From NCBI GenBank assembly GCA_029948255.1, contig JALIZF010001783.1:186001-250000 (forward strand): a DNA stretch of 64,000 nucleotides, written 5' to 3'. Positions 10,042 to 21,900 of this stretch are shown one piece after another. The translations under genes and the position numbers were made by a program. The stretch is from Telmatactis stephensoni. Taxonomy: Eukaryota > Cnidaria > Anthozoa > Actiniaria > Isophelliidae. Each line of letters starts with the position of its first letter. Within the stretch, counting starts at the first letter, position 1. The notes beneath the pieces are model-generated. The model was not told where the DNA came from and searched no databases. It saw only the letters and a list, made by a program, of their open reading frames with translations.

Positions 10042-12231
10042 TTAGTGATCACACGAAACAACAGCTGGTGATGCTCCAATGTGTGCCATGTATCGATCAC
10101 ATGTTGGACTGCAGCAGAACTGACCATCGTATGGACCATCTAAAGACAAATACACTATCAATTGAACTACGCTTAACACGTGCGTGCTAGCCCAGGCTCT
10201 CGGAGGAGCTGAGAAAGAAGGATAAAGGGAGAGCTTCTCTTTCTTCCCTATCCCCCCATTCCTTTCCCCCCCCCCCCCCTCCGAGAGCTCATAGTGTAAA
10301 AATTAATGTCTCCAGAGAAAAAGAAAAGTCTTCTCCGTTCTCAATAACGCTACTTATGCAACAACTGGAATTCCCAACATTAATCAGGTTAGTTGAAAAT
10401 GTAATCTTATGTGCATTTGGAGTCATCAAAATCGTGTACAGACAGTCTGTTATACTCCACACCAAAGACCATTACTGAATTAAGTAATATAGCTCGCCCC
10501 AGTGAAATAAGCCAACTCAGGGGCCATGTTGACGATACCTTTGCTGCCCAATCAGGCCCGTACCTAAAATAAAGACACGTGCATGGTGGTAATATTCCCC
10601 TCTCCCCTTTCCAGCTCACTTGTTAGCTCTTTTACATTCACATTCTCGTTCCGTCCAACCTCGTGAGTTATCAACACATTTTCGTGTAATTACCCTGAGT
10701 TGCTCTGACTACTGACCCTTCAATCCAGTTCAAAGGATGCCGTTCTGTTTCAATCAATTTGTGCTAAGAGAAACTGAGGGACAGCTAGTGAGAGGAACTA
10801 GGCTCACTGTAACATCTCAAAAACGCTTAATTAGGTGTCTTTTTAAGCACGCGTAAGTAAAAATTAAGACTGAACCAATTTCCGATTGCGCGAAAGTCAA
10901 CAGTCATGGTAGGCCTTCATTCGTGAATCTTCATTTACAGATCGCGTTCGTTGGCAAAATTATATAATTTCCGCACATACATGCTTTTGCCATTACTGAC
11001 TTCAGAGTTGTTATATTATAGACGTCACTTTCATTTTCCAAAGGCTTTAGCGTAGTCTCCCGCTTCAGTCCCTCGTTTTCTCTTAATTGTTTGTTGGTTT
11101 CAATTTGTTTGTTTTTATTTATTTTATCTGTTTATTTGTTTGTTTGTTTGTTTGTTTGTTTTTTAAATATCTTATACTTTTAATTCATCATTTGTTTACT
11201 TACATTGGTCCTTAAGGTTTTTGTTCTTCTTCTTGTGCTGGTCATTCTTTTTGTCTTTGTCTGCAGCATTCCTCATCGCTTGACAGTCAATTTGGCTTTT
11301 TTCGATGTTGACACCCATGTTCTTCAGGCCCTGGATTTCCTGTGGCGTACAGTTGATTACTTGACGACGAGCTATAAGTCACGGATAGTTAGAACTTTAA
11401 TTCCTATTTTTAATGTTTGGCACTTGGGCGGTTTCAAATTAATCTTAATTTTATTGTTACTCAGATTTTTGTTCTGAGTTTCCTCTCAAGCTAGTGCGGA
11501 TACACTGTTTCAATAGTTTCTCTGCCAATATCTTTATATCTAATTAATTAAGTAATTAATTAATTTTTTGATATTGAAAGAGAAAAAATAAAGTGGGTAA
11601 AGTCCACACGAAGATCAGTCCAGCTTGTACGATAGCTCCATAGGTCATTTGCACGATGGCGTCATTTTATTGCAACTACCAGAATGCTCTACGAATTTTC
11701 TTTTGAAATTCAGATTTTTATTCCCTTTTGAGAATAGTAGAACAATTGGCACTCTAATTGTTTTACAAAAGAAAGTGGGCAAAGCCTTCTGGTAGTTGTA
11801 GTATATGACGCCATCATGCAAATGGCCCATTGATAGAGCTCTGGTCGACGCTGACTCCACTTTCCATGATCCCCTGCCTTTTTCGGGGACTGGTCCCCTG
11901 CCCTTTTATTTCTCGAGCAAGACGACTGGGGACGAGTTAGCTCTGGACGTGTATCCAAGGGGTCGAATCGAACTTTAGTCAGCATTTTTCCAGTTTCTCA
12001 GCTGTTCCAACAAGGGAAGCTGTCTCTGGAATAGTACCTAGGTATTTTAAATTTTCTTAATCCCTTAGTAAAAACAGTCTCAGCACCATTGAGATCAATC
12101 ACTTACTACTAATTAGTTTTTTGTATTTGGTGCCTGGAACTTTAATATATATACTTACACCGTCCTGGGCTGCCGCTGACAACAACTAACACGATCAAAC
12201 CAAAACACAGCACAATATTGGTGTTCTTCAT
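10042..12231 (-). CDS. Secreted six-cysteine peptide, gene 1 (left parental type)
   Basis: Coding exons on the minus strand: 12231-12159, 11371-11204 and 10139-10042. All splice sites are GT-AG and both introns are phase 1. The product is 112 residues: signal peptide in exon 1 (M1 to about 20, hydrophobic IVLCFGLIVLVVV), RR at 26-27 before Gln28, Cys32 and Cys54 in exon 2 followed by a Lys-rich linker, then Cys89-Cys90, Cys94 and Cys110 in exon 3. Exon 3 differs from the other genes (FCCSPTC and a distinct tail ending VSCDH). A polyadenylation signal, AATAAA, lies at 10019-10014, about 25 nt past the stop. A non-coding 5' exon ending at 14107 (donor GTAAGT) probably joins an acceptor 8 nt before the ATG. 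I do not recognise the family. It is secreted, and could be a peptide hormone, toxin-like peptide or matrix peptide. Confidence 0.75.
10140..11203 (-). other. Intron 2 of peptide gene 1, unlike that of the other copies
   Basis: 1064 bp with a C-run hairpin (about 10195-10285) and a TTTG microsatellite (11130-11162). It cannot be aligned by eye with intron 2 of genes 2-4, so this side lies outside the amplified block. Confidence 0.7.
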
Positions 12232-12589
12232 CTTAAACCCTGAAAATGGAATTCATGACTATAAACACGAGAGAACGAGAAGAAATTTTGTTGACATGTT
12301 TGTACGTTCAGCTTTATATTCCGACCGCTCTCCAGCGATCATCATCAGCTACGACAATAACAACAACAACACTTTATTATACCCTTAGTCTTACTGCTAC
12401 ATAGTTATATCTGAAAGAAATTCAATGTTTAGGGGTACCATTACTTCCAAAAATAACTTAGAAGCTAAAAATGCTTGGACGTTGGATTGCATTATGAAAT
12501 TAAAAATTGTTATTGGATCGGACTAATTTACATAAAAAAATTTGTTTAAATAGATTATCAAAGGTACTATGCATATATACATTCGCTAT

Positions 12590-13965
12590 TTATAAATACA
12601 AACAATAAATAAGATTTACAAATACACACAAAAATAAAGACAAAATGACAAGTGAAAGAAGAAGAAGAAGAAGAAGAAGAAGAAGAAGAAAAAAGGGCAC
12701 AGGATCATCAATCTTATTATCTTATCAACATATATGTATTTTGACGATGCAAAAGCTAATACTTGCAAATAATTTCATCTTTAATCTTTTTCTGCAACTG
12801 ATTAATAGATAGTGACTTAATTTGATTATTGATTGAATTCCAAATTTTAGGTCCCTGAAATAAAGACTGTTTTGATGCGGCTCTTGCACTATAATAGCTA
12901 TGTATTTTGCTAACATGTGTGAAGAATGAATTGAAAGTAGAGGGTAATAGCTTGTTATTGAATTTATACATGACAATTGACATATTTAAGGTGACAAGAT
13001 CAAACAATTTAACAATATTTAATTCGGTTTGAATAAAGGGCTTGAGTGTTCATCAAATTTTGTAAAAGTAATAATACGTACCACTTTGTAAAACATACAA
13101 TGGTTGTAGAGTAGTTGGATAAGTGTTACCCCAAGCTATTATTCCATAAATTAGAAATGGGTAAATCAGGGTGTAATATAAATTAACAAGAATTGTAGAA
13201 TTGACATAATAACGAAGCTTAGAAAGAACCGGCCCAGCACTTCTTTTTATTTTTTGGCTATGCAGTCAACTTGTGATTTCCAATTTAAATTTGAATCAAT
13301 AAAAATTCCTAGATATTTAATATAATCATCTTGTCGAATGATTTTGTCATTAACAGCCAATTTAAAGTGCTGAGTAATTTTCCGTTGAGGTGGGTGGAAG
13401 AGAACAAAATTGGGTTTTTCTATATTGAGAGAGGTTTTATTAGCACAGAGCCAAGTATGAACCTTAGCTATTTCACAATTTATGTTAGATTCTAGCACAT
13501 CTAAATTTTTGTGTCTATAGAAACGATTAGCATCATCAACAAATAAATGAAATTCAAGAAGATCAGAACACAAATGGAAATCATTTATATAAAGGGAAAA
13601 GAGCAAACTAAGGGCCAAAAACAGACCCTTGTGGAACCCCACAGGAAATATCTTGAGTAGACTGAGTGACATTATCCACCACAGTAGTTTGCTAACGATT
13701 ACTAAGATATGAAATAAACCAGTTCTTAGCCACTCCTCTCACTCCATAATGTTCTAATTTGCTTATCAAAATGCTATGATCAAGAGTATCGAAAGCTTTA
13801 CTAAAATCAAGAAATATTCCACAAGAAAAATCATGCTCCTCAATAGCTCTTTGGATAATACTAAGAATAGCATAATCAGTAGAATACTTCTCTCTAAAGC
13901 CAAATTGTTTGTCAAAAAATATTTTGTTGTTCTCTGGGAATTTCAGCAATCTATTATACATAATC
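12590..13965 (-). pseudogene. Non-LTR retrotransposon (LINE) RT fragment in unit 1
   Basis: Minus-strand frames give reverse transcriptase blocks in order: [14 protein letters not shown] and [16 protein letters not shown] (13961-13692); then the palm with FVDD in place of the usual F/YADD and LNIEKPNFVLFHPP (13672-13247); then a C-terminal segment with YKFNNKLLPSTFNSFFTH and KIWNSINNQIKSLS (13007-12725). A one-base frameshift interrupts the PQGS-to-LLF block near 13610 and a stop separates the first two pieces, so it cannot be autonomous. The style is CR1/L2/Rex-like; the clade is not resolved. Confidence 0.85.
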
Positions 13966-14106
13966 GATATATAAGCTTTTCCAGAAGTTTATTAAACACA
14001 GAAAGCAATGAATTGGTCGATAATTGTTTAGACAAGTTTGAGAGCGTTTCTTATGGATTGGATTGGTAGTCAAAGAGAGACTAAATCACTAAAAAATAAT
14101 ACTTAC

Positions 14107-14175
14107 CTTTTCTAAGCAAATATCTCTTTCAAAAACTGGTTAATTGTACATGTAGTGCCACTTATTCCAGATTAC
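14107..14175 (-). other. Inferred non-coding first exon of peptide gene 1
   Basis: On the minus strand the sequence reads ...ttgcttagaaaag then GTAAGT. The equivalent in the other genes ends at 20802, 27672 and 31868. The gene 4 version is diverged but alignable on both sides (actggtt.., the donor, tagtgat), which suggests constraint or shared ancestry of a 5' UTR exon. The matching acceptor is ttttcag immediately before GGTTTAAG-ATG. The upstream limit of the exon is a guess. Confidence 0.5.
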
Positions 14176-15111
14176 ATAATTTACCGGTACCGGGTTAACA
14201 GGTTGCATCGGGGGGATTATAGGCTATCTGTTTTGATGATCCTTTAAAGGACTTCTATACCTCAATTCTTGATGATTAACTAGAAACTTTACCTAGGTTT
14301 GTGTATGTTACTTATAGTCGTATACACCTATTTGGATTAAAAACTAAGATGACATCTGTACTTTTTTGGTAAACTTTTAAAATTAATTTACAACTTGAAT
14401 ATATATTGACAATTAGATAACTTTTACAATGATTTTTGGTTTTGCTGGTTGCGTGTTTGATAGAGGTGTTGAATTGTTATGCGCTGTAACGTACGAGTTC
14501 AGTTGAAATTTAAAGTCTGAAATTTAATTCGTCCACCATTCGATTAGTTGTTAGCTACATACGTAACAGTATCTATCAACAATAGACGTGCAGATTTTGT
14601 ATGTGAAACGGACCGCGCCATGCCGTGACCGTGTCGGTGCCGTGATGTCTATAAAAAAAACATTCGAAATTCCTGCCGTAACTGTGAGGCGCCGTTTTCA
14701 CTTTTGTTCAACGACTGGCTGAAAATGTTTGTTAATCAATTACTTGATGAGCTAGCGAAACGTACGAAATATTTTTGTCTAAAGCAAACGGTAACTTTAG
14801 TAGAAAGTTATGCCAAGTCATGGACTTATAGTATACTAGTAGGTAACGAAGTGAAGGGCTACCAATATAATATGTATATATCCAAAAGGCGGTCAGAAAT
14901 GTAGGAGAAAAAGGCAATAGCACTCCTGTAACACTCCTTTTGTCGCACTTTCCACCCAGCATTTTTACGATTAAAGAATAATTCCGTACGGATGAATGAA
15001 TGGGATCTTTCCTCTAACTTTTGTTTCAGTTAAGTCTATTTGCAAGTCCATAGTGAACTATAACCTAAAATTAAGGCAACAGAAAAACTCCCTGGACAGG
15101 TTAATGAGCAA

Positions 15112-15172
15112 ACAAACGAACGAACGAACGAACGAACGAACGAATAACGAACGAACGAACGAACGAACGAAC
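15112..15172. repeat. (ACGA)n microsatellite in unit 1 (also 21806-21872 and 28674-28721)
   Basis: Interrupted by a single aata in each unit. The length varies between units. Confidence 0.9.
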
Positions 15173-15272
15173 ATAAGGAATAAATTTAAGAAAAGCATTC
15201 ACTTTCTTTTCGAAGCAAAAATCCCTTTGTAAACTAGATTGTTAATTGTTCTTTTTATTATTGTCAACTCAA

Positions 15273-15325
15273 ATGTTCCTCAATAGCTCTTTGGATAATA
15301 CTAAGGATAGCATGATCAGTAGAAA
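15273..15325 (-). other. 50-bp LINE shard (also about 21972 and 28821)
   Basis: ctcaatagctctttggataatactaag and the following bases match 13837-13885 inside the LINE RT, in the same orientation. It is a tiny transposed or converted piece between the two ~520-bp blocks. Confidence 0.7.
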
Positions 15326-15848
15326 ATTAAAGTCTGAAATTTAATCCATCCACCAATAGACGTGCAGATTTTGTATGTGAAACGGACCGCGCCGTGCCGT
15401 GTCCGTGTCCGTGTCAGTGTCGTGATGTCTATAAAAAAACATTCGAAATTCCTGCCGTAACTGTGAGGCGCCGTTTTCACTTTTGGTGTTTTTCAATTTG
15501 GTATTCAACGACCGGCTGATCATGAAAATGTGGGCTAATCAATTGCTTGATGAGCTAGCGAAACGTACGAAATGTTTTTTTTTTTTTCAAAATTAAAGGT
15601 AACTTTAGTAGAAAGTTATGCCAAGTCATGGACTATGAATAGTTATACTTGTAGGTAACGAAAGTGGAGGGCTACCAATATATTTATGTATATATCCAAA
15701 AGGCGGTCAGAAATGCAGGAGAAAAAGGCAATAGCACTCCTGTAACACAACTTTTGTCGCACTTTCCCACCAGCATTTTTACGGTTAAAGAATAATTCAG
15801 TACGGATGAATGAACGGGATCTTTCCTCTAAATTTTGTTTCAGTTAAG

Positions 15849-17090
15849 GTGACTGGCTACTATTGGAAAAAAATAATGAAAAATCGTTTAAACGCTGATC
15901 CCAAAAACGAAAAGAAAAAAGGGAGGTCCAGCACTTGTTTTCGAGATAATCAGCATTTGCCTATCTCCGAATTTTTTAGGCGAAAATCGCTCAACCGAAG
16001 TGAATAGAAAAGAAATACACAATTCATACTTCTACAACTACTACAATTGCACAAATATTAGATTATGTCGTAATCTTCGTAATAGTATGGATAATTTTGA
16101 TGTGACAGCGAAAAAAATACCTTCCTTTATTTGTTTTTTCAAAATTTGATATGACATAGATTTTTACATGTGTTTTCAATTAAGCGAATAAAAATTATAT
16201 GATCCTGTGCAAAATTAGTTTGTTTCATATGCCCATAAAGTTGCTAAAAAGGCCAAAAAATGCCTTCCGGAAGTGCCGCGCCATCTTGAAAATGACGTGA
16301 CAGCGCGAGCTCTATTCAAATTTTGTTGACGAAAACAAGCGCGCGCTCATTGTTTTTTCCTAAAAAGAAAACATTTTTGCTTATTTTTCTAATCATTTTG
16401 CTTGTTAAAATCATGGAGAACTATTTTGTCAAGAAACTTTGGTTTCCCAGCGTAAGTGGCCATTCGCTAGAATGTCGGCGCGCTATGACGTCCTGTCTAT
16501 TTGCAAGCAAAAATTCCCTTGTAAACTAGATAGTCAATTGTTCTTTTTATTGTCAACTACAACTGATTTAAACTTGATGATCACTAGCTGTGCATTAGTT
16601 TTCACGAATACAGGACACATGCAATGTTGCAAGAAAAGCTGAAACGTGTTCGTGTCTTGAAACTCTTACACCAAGTACAATGATTACCTACATCCACACT
16701 AGGCAAGATAAATCTGGAAATCCATCTTTTTTATTTGTTCATTAGGGTTCAGGCCTGTCGTTCACACCTAAAGGGGGTTTTTGTTTAGGAAGTCTAAATG
16801 GAGAAAAAATAGATGCTCTTTAAAAATATATCTTTGTAAACGTATTCTTAGCAGCTCGTCGGGGCCGGGTTGGGCGATTAAAGTTAAACCTGCATGCGTT
16901 TAAGTCACTAGTTTTCTTTAGATTTTAATCCTGGGCTAGCGCTAATCGCCTTCGAACAACTGGGCCCGGTTTTGGGTGATGATGGTGGCTTCTAGAGAGA
17001 TGATCATGATCTGAGTTTAGCCAGTTGTGACAAAAGAAGAGACCACCGGCCATAAAAAAGACTCAAGAGTGTACTGACGAGGTAAATGTG
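15849..17090. other. Spacer of the tandem unit, no gene recognised (also 22548-23790 and 29386-30630)
   Basis: Several ORFs of 65-68 codons are conserved between units only because the DNA is nearly identical. None has a recognisable domain. The block near 16270-16320 (cgcgccatcttgaaaatgacgtgacagcgcgagc) is locally GC-rich with a CRE-like tgacgt, but I cannot claim a promoter. Confidence 0.4.
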
Positions 17091-17092
17091 TT

Positions 17093-18937
17093 TTATTGGT
17101 CACAAGAAACAAATTTGGGTTTTATTCTCATGTGCGCCATGTATCGATCACATATTGGACTGCAGCAGTACTGACCATCGTATGGACCATCTAAAGAAAA
17201 ATACATGTAAAAATTAAAGACATAAGGGACTAAAGGAAGATATTTTATTTAATGTTCACATGTGCCTCTCGATTTGTCTACGCAAGAGACCATACTGCCA
17301 AGAAAGCGAAACTCACTATTGATGTCTGTGCGATGTTCGCGGCGAATAAGGCTATTTTTAGTAACTTCGCCATCGCACGCGCAAGCTCTTAAACAATAGA
17401 AATTAGATTCCAAAAACAAACGGTCCCGAATTCTATTGTTGGAAAGCCTTGCGCGCCCGATGGCGAAATTACTAAAAATAGCCTTAGTCGGCACGAACGT
17501 GGCACAGACGTCAGTATTGAGTTTTGCTCTCTTAGTATTATGGTCTCTTGGTCTACGATAATCCTTACAGGACTCTAAAAGCCACAGCCTATCGAAGTTA
17601 TAGTCGACAGAAACCGCTACGCGTGTTCCAAAGATGGTAGCTTAAGCAGTCAGACAAAGAAAAAAGAAAGAAAGAAAAAAAAAAAAGAAGAAGAAGAAGA
17701 AGAAGAAGAAGAAGAAGAAGAAGAAGAAGAAGAAGAAGAAGAAGAAGAAGAAGAAGAAGAAGAAGAAGAAGAAGAAGAAGAAGAAATAAAATGAAATAAA
17801 ATGAATTATAAGGTCACCGGAACCACGATTTGAAAAGTAATATCAATAAATTTTGTCGATTTGAAAGGTAAACTGACACATCGTTTACTTACATGGACCA
17901 GGGTCCTTGCGTTTCTTGTTCTTCTTCTTGTGCTGGTCATTCTTTTTGTCTTTGTCTGCAGCATTCCTCATCGCTTGACAGTCAATTTGGCTTTTTTCGA
18001 TGTTGACACCCATGTTCTTCAGGCCCTGGATTTCCTGTGGCGTACAGTTGATTACTTGACGACGAGCTATAAGTCACGGATAGTTAGAACTTTAATTCCT
18101 ATTTTTAATGTTTGGCACTTGGGCGGTTTCAAAAATGACAAATTAATCTTAATTTTATTGTTACTCAGATTTTTGTTCTGAGTTTCCTCTCAAGCTAGTG
18201 CGGATACACTGTTTCAATCGTTTCTCTGCCAATATCTTTATATCTAATTAATTAAGTAATTAATTAATTTTTTGATATTGAAAGAGAAAAAATAAAGTGG
18301 GTAAAGTCCACACGAAGATCAGTCCAGCTTGTACGATAGCTCCATAGGTCATTAGCACGATGGCGTCATTTTATTGCAACTACCAGAATGCTCTACGAAT
18401 TTTCTTTTGAAATTCAGATTTTTATTCCCTTTTGAGAATAGTAGAACAATTGGCACTAATTGTTTTACAAAAGAAAGTGGGCAAAGCCTTCTCTAGTTGT
18501 AGTATATGACGCCATCATGCAAATGGCCCATTGATAGAGCTCTGGTCGACGCTGACTCCACTTCCCATGATCCCCTGTCTTTTTCGGGGACTGGTCCCCT
18601 GCCCTTTTATTTCTCGAGCAAGACGACTGGGGACGAGTTAGCTCTGGACGTGTATCCAAGGGGTCGAATCGAACTTTAGTCAACATTTTTCCAGTTTCTC
18701 AGCTGTTCCAACAAGGGAAGCTGTCTCTGGAATAGTACCTAGGTATTTCAAATTTTCTTAATCCCTAGCTTAGTAAAAACAGTCTCAGCACCATTGAGAT
18801 CAATCACTTACTACTAATTAGTTTTTTTGTATTTGGTGACTGGAACTTTAATATTTATACTTACACCGTCCCGGGCTGCCGCTGACAACAACTAACACGA
18901 TCAAACCAAAACACAGCACAATATTGGTGTTCTTCAT
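17093..18937 (-). CDS. Secreted six-cysteine peptide, gene 2 (chimeric)
   Basis: Coding exons 18937-18865, 18066-17893 and 17190-17093; 114 residues. Cysteines are at 32, 54, 91, 92, 96 and 112, so the spacing is C-x21-C-x36-CC-x3-C-x15-C. Exon 1 and the 5' part of exon 2 match gene 1, including the bases encoding Val29, Gly39 and Glu48. The 3' end of exon 2 (linker ending RKDPGPY), intron 2 and exon 3 (GPYDGQYCCSPICDRY) match gene 4. The gene is therefore a recombinant. Intron 2 holds a ~290-bp foldback (17268-17560) and a GAA microsatellite. The stop codon overlaps an AATAAA. The inferred 5' UTR exon ends at 20802 and that intron carries the LINE fragment. Confidence 0.75.
17268..17560. mobile_element. 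Foldback element with ~115-bp arms in intron 2 of gene 2 (also 23971-24263 in gene 3)
   Basis: The left arm (tctacgcaagagaccata ... aaggctatttttagtaacttcgccatcg) is mirrored by the right arm (cgatggcgaaattactaaaaatagcctt ... tatggtctcttggtctacg). In gene 4 the left arm and loop are missing: gaccatactgcca joins directly to cgaacgtggcac near 30853. Confidence 0.8.
17664..17786. repeat. (GAA)n microsatellite in intron 2 (also 24361-24491 and 31018-31128)
   Basis: About 30 GAA triplets after a purine lead-in. It lies between exons 2 and 3 of genes 2, 3 and 4, with different lengths. Confidence 0.95.
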
Positions 18938-21900
18938 CTTAAACCCTGAAAATGGAATTCATGACTATAAACACGAGAGAACGAGAAGAAATTTTGTTGA
19001 CATGTTTGTACGTTCAGCTTTATATTCCGACCGCTCTCCAGCGATCATCATCAGCTACGACAATAACAACAACAACACTTTATTGTACCCTTAGTCTTAC
19101 TGCTACATAGTTATATCTGAAAGAAATTAAATGTTTAGGGGTACCATTACTTCCAAAAATAACTTAGAAGCTAAAAATGCTTGGACGTTGGATTGCATTA
19201 TGAAATTAAAAATTGTTATTGGATCGGACTAATTTACATAAAAAAATTTGTTTAAATAGATTATCAAAGGTACTATGCATATATACATTCTTTATTTATA
19301 AATACAAACAATAAATAAGATTTACAAATACACACAAAAATAAAGACAAAATGACAAGTGAAAGAAGAAGAAGAAGAAAAAAGGGCACAGGATCATCAAT
19401 CTTATTATCTTATCAACATATATATGTATTTTGACGATGCAAAAGCTAATACTTGCAAATAATTTCATCTTTAATCTTTTTCTGCAACTGATTAAGAGAT
19501 AGTGACTTAATTTGATTATTGATTGAATTCCCAATTTTAGGTCCCTGAAATATAGACTCTGTTTAGATGCGGCTCTTGCACTATAATAGCTATGTATTTT
19601 GCTAACATGTGTGAAGAATGAATTGAAAGTAGAGGGTAATAGCTTGTTATTGAATTTATACATGACAATTGACATATTTAAGGTGACAAGATCAAACAAT
19701 TTAACAATATTTAATTCGGTTTGAATAAAGGGCTTGAGTGTTCATCAAATTTTGTAAAAGTAATAATACGTACCACTTTGTAAAACATACAATGGTTGTA
19801 GAGTAGTTGGATAAGTGTTACCCCAAGCTATTATTCCATAAATTAGAAATGGGTAAATCAGGGTGTAATATAAATTAACAAGAATTGTAGAATTGACATA
19901 ATAACGAAGCTTAGAAAGAACCGGCCCAGCACTTCTTTTTATTTTTTGGCTATGCAGTCAACTTGTGATTTCCAATTTAAATTTGAATCAATAAAAATTC
20001 CTAGATATTTAATATAATCATCTTGTCGAATGATTTTGTCATTAACAGCCAATTTAAAGTGCTGAGTAATTTTCCGTTGAGGTGGGTGGAAGAGAACAAA
20101 ATTGGGTTTTTCTATATTGAGAGAGGTTTTGTTAGCACAGAGCCAAGTATGAACCTTTGCTATTTCACAATTTATGTTAGATTCTAGCACATCTAAATTT
20201 TTGTGTCTATAGAAACGATTAGCATCATCAACAAATAAATGAAATTCAAGAAGATCAGAACACAAATGGAAATCATTTATATAAAGGGAAAAGAGCAAAC
20301 TAAGGGCCAAAAACAGACCCTTGTGGGACCCCACAGGAAATATCTTGTTGAGTAGACTGAGTGACATTATCCACCACAGTAGTTTGCTAACGATTACTAA
20401 GATATGAAATAAACCAGTTCTTAGCCACTCCTCTCACTCCATAATGTTCTAATTTGCTTATCAAAATGCTATGATCAAGAGTATCGAAAGCTTTACTAAA
20501 ATCAAGAAATATTCCACAAGAAAAATCATGCTCCTCAATAGCTCTTTGGATAATACTAAGAATAGCATAATCAGTAGAATACTTCTCTCTAAAGCCAAAT
20601 TGTTTGTCAAAAAATATTTTGTTGTTCTCTGGGAATTTCAGCAATCTATTATACATAATCGATATATAAGCTTTTCCAGAAGTTTATTAAACACAGAAAG
20701 CAATGAATTGGTCGATAATTGTTTAGACAAGTTTGAGAGCGTTTCTTATGGATTGGATTGGTAGTCAAAGAGAGACTAAATCACTAAAAAATAATACTTA
20801 CCTTTTCTAAGCAAATATCTCTTTCAAAAACTGGTTAATTGTACATGTAGTGCCACTTATTCCAGATTACATAATTTACCGGTACCGGGTTAACAGGTTG
20901 CATCGGGGGGATTATAGGCTATCTGTTTTGATGATCCTTTAAAGGACTTCTATACCTCAATTCTTGATGATTAACTAGAAACTTTACTAGGTTTGTGTAT
21001 GTTACTTATAGTCGTATACACCTATTTGGATTAAAAACTAAGATGACATCTGTACTTTTTTGGTAAACTTTTAAAATTAATTTACAACTTGAATATATAT
21101 TGACAATTAGATAACTTTTACAATGATTTTTGGTTTTGCTGGTTGCGTGTTTGATAGAGGTGTTGAATTGTTATGCGCTGTAACGTACGAGTTCAGTTGA
21201 AATTTAAAGTCTGAAATTTAATTCGTCCACCATTCGATTAGTTGTTAGCTACATACGTAACAGTATCTATCAACAATAGACGTGCAGATTTTGTATGTGA
21301 AACGGACCGCGCCATGCCGTGACCGTGTCGGTGCCGTGATGTCTATAAAAAAAACATTCGAAATTCCTGCCGTAACTGTGAGGCGCCGTTTTCACTTTTG
21401 TTCAACGACTGGCTGAAAATGTTTGTTAATCAATTACTTGATGAGCTAGCGAAACGTACGAAATATTTTTGTCTAAAGCAAACGGTAACTTTAGTAGAAA
21501 GTTATGCCAAGTCATGGACTTATAGTATACTAGTAGGTAACGAAGTGAAGGGCTACCAATATAATATGTATATATCCAAAAGGCGGTCAGAAATGTAGGA
21601 GAAAAAGGCAATAGCACTCCTGTAACACTCCTTTTGTCGCACTTTCCACCCAGCATTTTTACGATTAAAGAATAATTCCGTACGGATGAATGAATGGGAT
21701 CTTTCCTCTAACTTTTGTTTCAGTTAAGTCTATTTGCAAGTCCATAGTGAACTATAACCTAAAATTAACGCAACAGAAAAACTCCCTGGACAGGTTAATG
21801 AGCAAACAAACGAACGAACGAACGAACGAACGAACGAATAACGAACGAACGAACGAACGAACGAACGAACATAAGGAATAAATTTAAGAAAAGCATTCAC

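Larger units (their letters stand above)
14513..15848. repeat. Internal ~520-bp direct duplication within tandem unit 1
   Basis: The block 14513-15029 recurs at 15330-15848. Both start at agtctgaaatttaat, contain the gtgaaacggaccgcgccNtgccgtg motif, then gatgagctagcgaaacgtacgaaat, and end at ggatctttcctctaa..ttttgtttcagttaag. The copies differ by many small changes. The pair is present in units 2 (about 21207 and 22030) and 3 (about 28075 and 28876), so it predates the unit duplication. Short ORFs inside do not look coding. Confidence 0.8.
11221..17915. repeat. Tandem unit 1 (6695 bp)
   Basis: It runs from the shared ttgttcttcttcttgtgctgg in exon 2 of gene 1 to the same point in gene 2. It contains exon 2 (most), intron 1 and exon 1 of gene 1, the LINE, an internal ~520-bp duplication, a spacer, exon 3 and intron 2 of gene 2. 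Identity with unit 2 is very high by eye, with scattered substitutions and small indels. Confidence 0.93.

Noticed and set aside
11205..11477. Plus-strand hydrophobic ORFs over exon 2 of the peptide genes (also 17861-18181 and 24566-24886)
   Set aside because: Antisense reflections of the Lys-rich linker exon; the minus strand has splice sites and cysteines.
13776..14069. 97-codon plus-strand ORF repeated in unit 2
   Set aside because: It is the antisense shadow of the minus-strand reverse transcriptase frame.
14704..14904. Conserved 66-codon ORF found in all three units, and similar ones at 15810, 16323 and 16439
   Set aside because: Conservation follows from near-identical DNA. The related second block in each unit breaks the frame, and no domain is seen.
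15112..15172. Telomere-like (ACGA)n arrays
   Set aside because: Not TTAGGG, short, and repeated within each tandem unit; a plain microsatellite.
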